A program made the translations under genes and the position numbers. A stretch of DNA of 64,000 nt from Avena insularis (lineage: Eukaryota; Streptophyta; Magnoliopsida; Poales; Poaceae). This document shows positions 56,925 to 64,000 of the stretch, one piece after another. The stretch is from contig CM042688.1 of the NCBI GenBank assembly GCA_023614405.1, positions 72,216,253 through 72,280,252 of the forward strand, read 5' to 3'. The notes below the pieces were generated by a model that ran no database searches, was not told the origin of the DNA, and saw only the letters and a list, made by a program, of their open reading frames with translations. Each line of letters opens with the position of its first letter. Position 1 is the stretch's first letter.

Positions 56925-59627
56925 TTTTTTTCTTGCTTCTTATGCCTAACTTAAAGGCGTTAAAGAAAAGTACTTATTGGGAGATAACCCAAAAGTTTTA
57001 GATGAGTATTTTAAGTTATTACTTCAGTAATAACCGCTCCTTATCCTTTTTATTTGCTTTTTGTGCCAAGAGTAACCTCTAATGAGAGAGAAGTAATGAT
57101 TGGGAAAGTTGCTGTCTCGAAACCGATTTCTGTGCTTCACTATAAAAAATCGTGTAAAATCTCTGAATGTCTTTTTGAGGCGTGAAGTTTTGTGCTTCTG
57201 CCCCAGGTTGTTATCTAACTTTAGTTAGTTCAACACTTTTTGATTTGAGCAACAGAAGGTCTTCGAAAAAATTCGTCTTTACCTGCTGGTCTGTTTTGAC
57301 AGATTTCTGCCATTTTCTGCATTTGCTTCTTGTTGGTTCCTTTTTGAGTTCTTTCGGGGAATTGAGCTTTTTGAGATAAGTGCTACAGTAGCTAGTGTTC
57401 TAATGGAAGTTTATTTGGTGTTAGAACTTAACCTTAAGAATTATTTATCTTGAGTACACTAATGTTGCTAATAAAGATTGTGTGAAGTTTTGTATGAAGG
57501 AAAAATTTCAGGTGTATAGAAGGAATGAGTAATGAGATGAAGGATGGACTAAATCTCAAGCTTGGGGATGCCACGCGTGTAACCCCAAGAAATATCCAAG
57601 AAGTACAAGCTTCAAAGCTTGGGGATGCCCAATGCATCCCCTTCTTCATCAATAAAAATCCCAGGTTTATTCCAAACGCTTCATTTTTATTGTTTCATGC
57701 ATAGTTGTGTTGTTCTTGGAGCGTCTTCTTTTTCATTTTCATTTTGGTTTTTCTTTTGCTTGGTTTTCTTAGTTTGCTGAATAAATTGGTTGGACCCCCT
57801 CTTTCATACTTTTGTTTGCAAATAGTTGGTTTGGTTTGGAAAAGAGTAGGAAAGTTCATACTTATGTGGTAAAAAGAGCTCGTTTCTGACTGTGGCCTAT
57901 GCTCTGTCATGCCATGCTTGATATTGTTTTGGCTTTATGCTTAGTATTCTTTGCTGTAGCATGCCTTGTTATAAACAATTGAGATTGCTTAATGTGCCTT
58001 GGATGAATCATGCGTTGTTTTAGCATATTAAGGCATAGTATAGTGGTATTCTCCTTTGATGCTTGATTTGGGTTGACTTGGCGCATGCTCACACCATGTT
58101 ATGACTATCTCAAGTCACCATAGCCTTTATGATCCTTTAGTTTCTAACTTATAGTATCACTTTATGCTTTTCTCAATGATGTTTTGTCGCTCTGCATGAT
58201 TATGGCAATTATTGCTCTCTTAGTTTGTTGCTCCCAGTCTTTGGCTAGCCTTAACAACCAAGTATGAGTTCCACTCATGCATCCAACTCCCTAAACCAAG
58301 TTATTCCAAATATTCCACCATACCTACCTACTAGCTTATGCTATTCCAAGTATATTCATGCTTTTGTTTACCTTCCAAATTAAACTTGTTATGAGAAAAC
58401 TAGTGATTAAAGCTCTCACAAACTTGATGACACACTTTACTTTTTTGCATCTAATAAACTTGAACCATTCGGTCCTTCTTTGTTGCGTATATGCTTGCAC
58501 TTTATAAGTTGAAATTAGCAGAACCATGTATCATGGGGAACACTTTCAACATTGCACTTGTACTTTGTACCCCGTTGATATCATGTTCTTTTGCTTACGG
58601 ATCCCGGCGGTGTGAAATAAAAGTGGAACTTGTAAGATCATGGAGTTTGTATGTATGTTGGAGAAACGCCTGGGACGCTAGCCTAATCCATGCCTAATCA
58701 TGGTGGAAACTTGCAGCATCACCATAATGAGCACTCTATGAGGCATCCTCAATAAAAACCTATGCAAATAGCAAATAAAAAGATCGCTGAGATGCTCATT
58801 GTCTGCTTGCCTTGTCATTTTGATTATAGGATAGCTCCTGTATCATGTGTAAGGGGTACATCGTTGGCGGTTCTTTATGATACATATGTACTTACAATGA
58901 CAAGAGCTTACTTGTGACTAAAGTTGAGTAGCATGAGGATCGGTCTTTGTAAGTAAAGGGGCATGAGATTTCGGTTTATAACTTGTCAAGCATATCCTCT
59001 TAGTTGTGTCACTTTAACCTTAATCACCTTCAAGATGCTTATGATAGGGGCAATGAGAGCTGAAACCTATAAGTACCATAATTTTTGGAAGCTCTTTATG
59101 AGACTTGAATCCCTACTTCCTTTTATAAAGGCCTTTATTCCACCATTATATTGAGTCTCCACCTTCTACCTTTATGCACCTACTTTGAGAGCATAGTGGC
59201 CATTCTTAGTTCTATGTGCATTGTCCCAAGACTAGTTGATTGATGCATAACTTGATATTGCTTGTTTTAAACTATTTGTATCTAGTCACTCTTATGAACT
59301 TTGAAGGTGTCCTATGCATTTATATTTGCTACTCTATGAGGGACAAGCTGAATACTATTATGCTATGTTTTCTTTATGTGAAACAAACAAACGTCTTGCA
59401 AAGCATTGTTATTCATGAATCTTTTGTTTGTACCTTTTCATGTTGCATCATAGTTTCTTTGTCTTATTGCTAGAACTCATGTTATGATTGAAGTACTATG
59501 ATCCCAGCTTCGAATGTTTTACAAATACTTTGATCAAGTCTTTGATGGTGCATGTCACCTTAAAAATTATTCTTTCTTTTTATCACTTACCTACTCGAGG
59601 ACGAGCAGGAGTTAAGCTTGGGGATGT
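56925..59627 (+). other. Non-coding 3' interior of Gypsy-3b
   Basis: Collinear with 4980-7854, with the same AAAGGCGTTAAAGAA block, stem-loops and final purine tract. No gene is visible. Confidence 0.8.
57561..57641 (+). other. Two adjacent stem-loops in the Gypsy-3b interior
   Basis: CTTGGGG (57561-57567) pairs with CCCCAAG (57583-57589). GGGGATGC (57621-57628) pairs with GCATCCCC (57634-57641). Confidence 0.6.
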
Positions 59628-59969
59628 TGATACATTGCAAATGTATCTATAATTTTTGATGTTCCATGCTTGGTTTTATCTACTTTCTTATATTTTGTCT
59701 ACACTTTGGAGTACTTTTCATATGATTTCTTGGACTAACCTATTAACAAGAGCCACAAAGGCCGCCTGCACATTTTCTGCGCTTTTTTTGGTTCCAGGAA
59801 AGTCAAAAAATGAATATTCTCAGAATTGGACGGGACAAAAGCCAAAGTGCCTATTTTTGAGGGAAAACTTGCTGTTTTCTTGGTTCGTACTGAGGGAAAA
59901 CTTGTTGCTGTGCTCATCATACCTTCCTCTTGGGGTTCCCCAACGAGCTCGATATATTTTGGGCCATCA
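59628..59969 (+). repeat. Composite 3' LTR with internal deletion
   Basis: The first ~230 bp match the LTR start. About 1.27 kb are then missing. After a filler that repeats GAGGGAAAACTTG (59859 and 59894), the LTR end resumes with GCTGTGCTCATCATACC and finishes GGGCCATCA at the TGGCT duplication. Confidence 0.8.
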
Positions 59970-59974
59970 TGGCT

Positions 59975-61405
59975 CGATGCTCACCTAACACCACACAAGG
60001 CCTCACCCAAAGATGCGAAAGCACCAGAACCACCGACGCCATAAAAGGCTCACCCTATTCACCTGTGAGCACGCCACAAAGGCCTACTCACGACCCACTA
60101 TGGGAGACTTGAGGGTGGTCACTAAACCCGTACAAGGCTTGGGGCAATCTCCACAACTCAATTGGAGGGCTCCCAAGAAACGCAACAAAGGCTACAAGCT
60201 TGAGGAAACTCCAAACCAATTGGAGCCCCCCAGAACAATGTCACAACATGCCACATGTTTGAGGAATCTCCACAACACAATTGGAGGCCCCAAGAACACA
60301 CCACAACTCCACACAACCGTCTAGGGTTCCAAGAACCCAAGAGAAACAAGCCCAAGAGCTTGAACTCGCCAAATCTCTGAGGAGAACTCAAACCTATGCG
60401 CCAAATGCAAGAGGCAAGTACTTCACTCTCAAATTCCACCAAATCTACAAAAGATATTAAGGAAATAAGAGAGGAAGAACACAAGAGGATAACACAAAAC
60501 TCTCCAAGATCTAGATCCCAAGGATGCCTTCACAAAGAAGGGATTTGGTTTGGTGGCGTTGTAGATCTAGATCTCCTCTCTCAAATCCCTTAAAAAGAAG
60601 CAAGAATCATAGGAGGGGAAAGGGAGAGGGCAAGCTCTTCAAGATCAACAATGGAGGAGAGAGAGAAAGCCAAGAACCAAGAAAAAGTTCGTACCCACGA
60701 ACGGGAAGAGGAACCCCTTTTAAAGGGCTCCCCGATCTGCCCGTTATACACAGATTCATGCACAACCGGTAGTACCGCTAGGTGGGCGGTACTACCGCCA
60801 GCACCCATTCAATGGTCAGAAAATAGCGAGACAAAAGACAGAAAAGCGAGCCTGTCCGGTACTACCGGTGGTTCACCAAAACTACCTCCTGGGATGATAC
60901 TATCACCCAAAATGCCGAAAATTCTACCAAATAGCAAACACAAAAACAGAGAGTTTACTGAACTGAAATCAGGATGAGCGGAAGTAGCCCTGGAACTTCA
61001 GCCGGTACTACCGGCAGCAATTCTGCCTGAGCGGTACTTCCGGCGCCTGGCCGGTACTTCCGCCTACAGACGGTACTATCGCCTTTACTTCCGACCATAG
61101 TTCCGTCAAAAGGAAATCATCAAACAGAGAGGCTACTGAACGACACCCAAGATGAGCGGAAGTGGCCCAGGTACTTCCACCGGTACTATCGGCGGCAAGA
61201 ATTCCCTAGCGGTACTACCCGTGGCTCGCCGGAACTACCGGTCAGGAAAAACTTCAGAACAAAAACTACCATAACTTTTGCATCCAAAGTCCAAACAAGA
61301 TGAAACAAATTTTGTTGGAAAGATAACGACATGTAGAATCCTCAAGAAAATATCATAAATATATATATGTGATATAGCTCCCAAGGTGTGGAGCCATAAA
61401 ACCCG
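59975..61405 (-). repeat. Maximus-type LTR, inner segment
   Basis: It continues the minus-strand LTR from 35989. It contains repeated CAATTGGAGGCCCC-type blocks also seen at 15960-16040 in reverse. A minus-strand TATA-like TTTAAAAGG lies near 60717-60725. Frames here (for example 60013-60324 and 60158-60484) are LTR sequence. Confidence 0.75.
60766..61250 (-). repeat. Array of near-palindromic GGTACTACCG/GGTACTTCCG motifs
   Basis: At least ten copies or variants occur (for example 60766, 60786, 60856, 61002, 61031, 61051, 61070, 61169, 61180, 61210). Many are inverted repeats of CCGGTAGTACC type. On the minus strand the array lies just upstream of the TATA-like site, in the U3 position. Confidence 0.65.
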
Positions 61406-63259
61406 TGAAGGAGATATTCCCTAGAGGTAAATAATAAATAGGTTTTTATTGTCATATCTCAATTAGTTCATAATAGTTTCATACTATGCTATAACTGTAT
61501 TAATACGAAAAGTTAATACACGTGAGGTATGTAAACAAACCAAGTCTCTAGTTACCTCTAGCTAACTAGTTCATTGGTCATGAGGATGATCTAGGGTTTC
61601 GAGATCATGGGCATTTATGCCAATTGACAATGAGGTCATGTCATTAGTTGAATGATGTGATAGACAAATAGCCCAACACGTTATATCATAAGGAGATCTA
61701 GTTACAAAGTTCGCCATTAATGATAAACTAAGGAAATCTCGCAACCTAATCCTTAGACTGTGAGATAATACAAATCACCATTCTAGAGGGAGCTTAGATG
61801 GTTATCAAGTATCATTCCGTGACTGGATGATAAAAAAAGGTGCCACTCAGGTTTCCCAAAGGGGTGTGTAGAGGAGTACATATCAAGACTAGGATTTTCC
61901 CATCCATGTAACAAACAGATACATTTGTGGCCATCTCGATGACGTTGCATTAATGAAGCTTGCAAGAGTGTGACTGGGTCACAGAATGCAACGACATGGG
62001 AACGAGAAAACAAGTTCATCGGTAACAAGATCAAAGGAAGGTATGGAGATACTGTAGATCAAATATCGGGTGAACTAGGTATCAAGTGGCAAAGGGAATG
62101 GGAAACGACATTTATGGTTCAAACGACATTATCATCATGGAATGCATAGGGGTCATTATGGGCATCCCAGTCCCGCTATTGATCATTTATGGAGATCATG
62201 CATGTGCCATTCTCGAGCCGTGGGAAAATACACTTAAGGGTACGATGATCTAGAGATCCTCTGTAAGTTGGAATCACCATATGAAAGAGAAAACAAAATC
62301 GGAAAAGTTTTGTGAGAGAACTAGAATCATTCTGGGAAAGTTCCGAAGTCGTTCGGAGGAAATCGAAAGGGAACCGAAAGGTGTTTCGGGTTAAATCATA
62401 TTTTGTAATATGTATTTACATATTAATTAGTGTAATTAATATTAAATATAATATTAAAATCTAATTTGAAGGGGTATTCCACTAATGGGCCAAACTTCGT
62501 AGGGAAAAATGGCCCATGAGGGAAAATAGTAGGAGGGAAGGGCTAAGGCCTAGCCGCCTCAAGGGGCCCACCCGGCCAGCCTAGGGCTATGCGCGGGGTG
62601 GGGCCCACCCCTGGCCGTCCAGCCCATGGAGCCCTAGGGCCCATGGCGCCTCCCCCTCTCTCCATTGTTTAGTCCCACATGGGAAACCCAAAGGGGAGGG
62701 CACACCCCCTACGCCTATATAAAGGGGTGCCCATGGGTGGGAAGAAACACAACACAATTGAGATGTTCTCTAATGCATTTTCCATAGATAATTCCTCTCT
62801 CTCTCTACATAGCTGTCTCCACGAGTTGGCACCGCCCCAAGAAAGGATTGTTTGTGCAAGAGATGGCACACCTGCAGCACGCCGTTGCGCTACAGGGATT
62901 CCAAGCTGGAGATCTACTTCCGCACTCCCGACAGGGATCAAGGAGTCAGAGGTCATCACCGTACACCGTATGTGTACAAAACCACAAGGGGCCACACTTG
63001 GGACACCTTGGATGTCGTGAGGCAGAGCTGCTGCATGATGAAGGAGCAAGGGGTGACCTGCAAGGAGCATCACGACCTTGAGGTCGGCTACGAGTTCGAC
63101 TACTTCAACGACATTCTCGTTGGAACATTAACCGCGTACAATCTACAAGGGTATGTATTCTATATGCTCCAGTCATTACTGCATTGCTACATAGATAGAT
63201 CTTGGGCGTTAGGAGGTTCCAACGTAGGAATGTTTTGTTTTCTGCTACGGAACCCTTTA
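61406..63259 (+). repeat. 5' LTR of Copia-3
   Basis: It starts TGAAGGAGATATTCCCTAGA and ends GGAACCCTTTA, where CA would be expected. It is about 1854 bp and of a different family from Copia-1 and Copia-2. The end is uncertain by one or two bases. Overlapping frames at 62669-63352 are LTR-derived. Confidence 0.8.
62716..62723 (+). promoter_or_regulatory. TATA box of the Copia-3 LTR
   Basis: ACGCCTATATAAAGGGGTGC holds the TATA box. Confidence 0.6.
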
Positions 63260-63260
63260 G

Positions 63261-63273
63261 TGGTATCAGAGCC
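63261..63273 (+). other. Primer binding site of Copia-3
   Basis: TGGTATCAGAGCC is the canonical initiator-Met site. Confidence 0.88.
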
Positions 63274-64000
63274 AATCTATGCGCAGGAGTGTTGTACGGC
63301 TAGTACACACAAGTATTGTGCGGGCATTGATCCCTTAGTTGTTACCCTCTAACGTGTACTTGTTTATATCGCGATATTGTTTGATGAAGCGGCCCAGACC
63401 GATCTTATGCGTATTCGTATGCGAGACTGGTCCTATGTTCGACATACGGCTTGCTCCGTATAAGTGGCTAGCGGGTGTCTGTCTCTCATTCAATAGTTGA
63501 TATAGCATGCACAACGGAGGGCCTCAAAAGGAGTGTAGTAGGTACAAGTGTTGGATCCATGTTGTGGTTGGAAAGTTTGTAGATTAGAAACGGGTCTATT
63601 GCGAAAGCCCTAACAACCATGTGAAACTTGAAAAGATGAAGTAGAGGCGTCTAACTTTATTTTGCAGAAGGGCTTGTGTTATGATATGATATTGGTCGTT
63701 ACGAAGGTAAAGTAGTTTACTTTTATGTTACTAGGCAGTATAGTAATAGCCATCGTTCCGATGGACGACCTGCTGGTGGCGTCGTGGACTTGGCGTCACA
63801 CCAGGGGCAAGATGGAGATCATGCCGGAGTGCTCGATGGAGATCAAGGCGCAAGAAGAAGGACCATATTATACCACAATATACATGTGATGTTGATACCT
63901 ATTTTATATCTTATTATATGCTAGTATTAGATACTCAATGGTAGCAAATAAGATAATCCCTATATAATTCCAATGATAGTGTTCCCCTTGTGTGTGCACC
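63274..64000 (+). other. Leader of Copia-3
   Basis: No gene is visible before the window ends. The sequence is similar in layout to the Copia-1 and Copia-2 leaders. Confidence 0.65.

Larger units (their letters stand above)
54315..59858 (+). mobile_element. Gypsy-3b: Gypsy element with a different coding cassette
   Basis: It has a complete 5' LTR, a primer site, two short coding frames, a conserved 2.7-kb non-coding interior and the first ~230 bp of a 3' LTR. The LTR, leader and interior match Gypsy-1 and Gypsy-2, but the coding part (about 56080-56900) is unrelated to theirs. It lies inside LTR 3a. No reverse transcriptase or integrase is present. Confidence 0.85.
35990..59969 (+). mobile_element. 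Gypsy-3: nested, rearranged Sabrina/WHAM-like element
   Basis: The outer ends are the LTR start TGATACATTGC at 35990 and the LTR end GGGCCATCA at 59969. Both are flanked by TGGCT (35985-35989 and 59970-59974), a clean 5-bp target duplication in the Maximus LTR. Inside are an LTR (3a) split by Copia-1, then a second Gypsy (3b) that starts at 54315 within LTR 3a after GGTGT. The expected second GGTGT at the right end of 3b is missing. A deletion at about 59858 joins the 3b 3' LTR to the tail of LTR 3a. Confidence 0.85.
35603..61405 (-). mobile_element. Maximus-type Copia LTR, minus strand, split by the Gypsy-3 nest
   Basis: On the minus strand the LTR ends at 35603 with ...CCGCCTAGA-type sequence inverted and CCCTTTCA. 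It is split at 35989/59970 by Gypsy-3, which duplicated TGGCT. It continues to 61405, where Copia-3 interrupts it. The segments match, in reverse, the LTR at 14256-16504 (for example the repeated CAATTGGAGGCCCC motif). The start of the LTR lies beyond Copia-3. Confidence 0.8.
61406..64000 (+). mobile_element. Copia-3: BARE/Angela-related Copia element, 5' end
   Basis: A complete 5' LTR, an initiator-Met primer site and ~725 bp of leader are visible. Gag and pol would lie to the right of the window. The left flank is ACCCG (61401-61405). Confidence 0.8.

Noticed and set aside
60766..61250. Possible CRISPR-like or satellite array
   Set aside because: Motif spacing is irregular, motifs are 10-13 bp and degenerate, and the host is a plant LTR.
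62669..63352. Four overlapping frames of 77-166 codons on both strands
   Set aside because: They lie across the R/U5 part of the Copia-3 LTR before the primer site and have no recognisable domain.

Overview
This window is grass nuclear DNA from a large, repeat-rich Pooideae genome, most likely Triticeae or a close relative such as oat. The evidence is the repeat content: BARE/Angela-type Copia LTRs, Maximus/SIRE-type Copia, Sabrina/WHAM-like Gypsy LTRs with a tRNA-Asp primer site, an L1-type LINE carrying the Triticeae DUF7597 protein, and Tourist- and Stowaway-like MITEs. Family names come from memory of typical sequences, not from a search. I found no complete host gene, tRNA, rRNA or CRISPR array.

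Layout. 1-870 is the 5' end of a minus-strand Gypsy element inserted into an LTR. 871-9433 is a non-autonomous Gypsy element (Gypsy-1) with a reverse solo Copia LTR (1475-3116) in its leader. 9434-9618 is a scrap of Copia gag, followed by a LINE (9619-14255). The LINE is cut by the 5' LTR and gag of a Maximus-like Copia (14256-18968), which is cut by Gypsy-2 (18969-27004). A decayed Copia gag-pol follows (27005-29205). 29206-35602 is the only stretch not dominated by LTR elements. It holds a GC-rich unknown block, a Tourist/Stowaway MITE cluster, a CpG-rich promoter-like island (31522-32560) and one exon-like minus-strand ORF (34187-34519). 35603-61405 is one minus-strand Maximus-type LTR split by Gypsy-3 (35990-59969). 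Gypsy-3 is split by Copia-1 (37013-53881), which is split by Copia-2 (44573-53091). Copia-3 starts at 61406 and leaves the window.

The nesting on the right is supported by exact 5-bp target-site duplications: TGGCT for Gypsy-3, ATTAT for Copia-1 and ATATG for Copia-2. The solo LTR is flanked by AAAAA. The relative order of insertion is therefore Maximus LTR, then Gypsy-3, then Copia-1, then Copia-2.

The most informative structure is on the left. Gypsy-1 and Gypsy-2 end at the same base of the same Copia gag, and about 3.6 kb (6030-9618 and 23611-27189) is nearly identical. Gypsy-2 has a left half of a different subtype, and the LINE is absent from the second copy. One unequal crossover between misaligned Gypsy elements, on haplotypes differing for the LINE, would explain this. 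A second notable point is that Gypsy-1/-2 and Gypsy-3b share LTRs, leader and a 2.7-kb 3' non-coding interior but carry unrelated gag modules.

Only Copia-1 retains a long pol frame (40571-43669, 1032 codons) with protease, integrase, reverse transcriptase and RNase H signatures. Its gag is broken. All other coding regions are shifted, interrupted or truncated. The Gypsy copies encode only gag- and protease-like segments, so they would have depended on enzymes supplied in trans.
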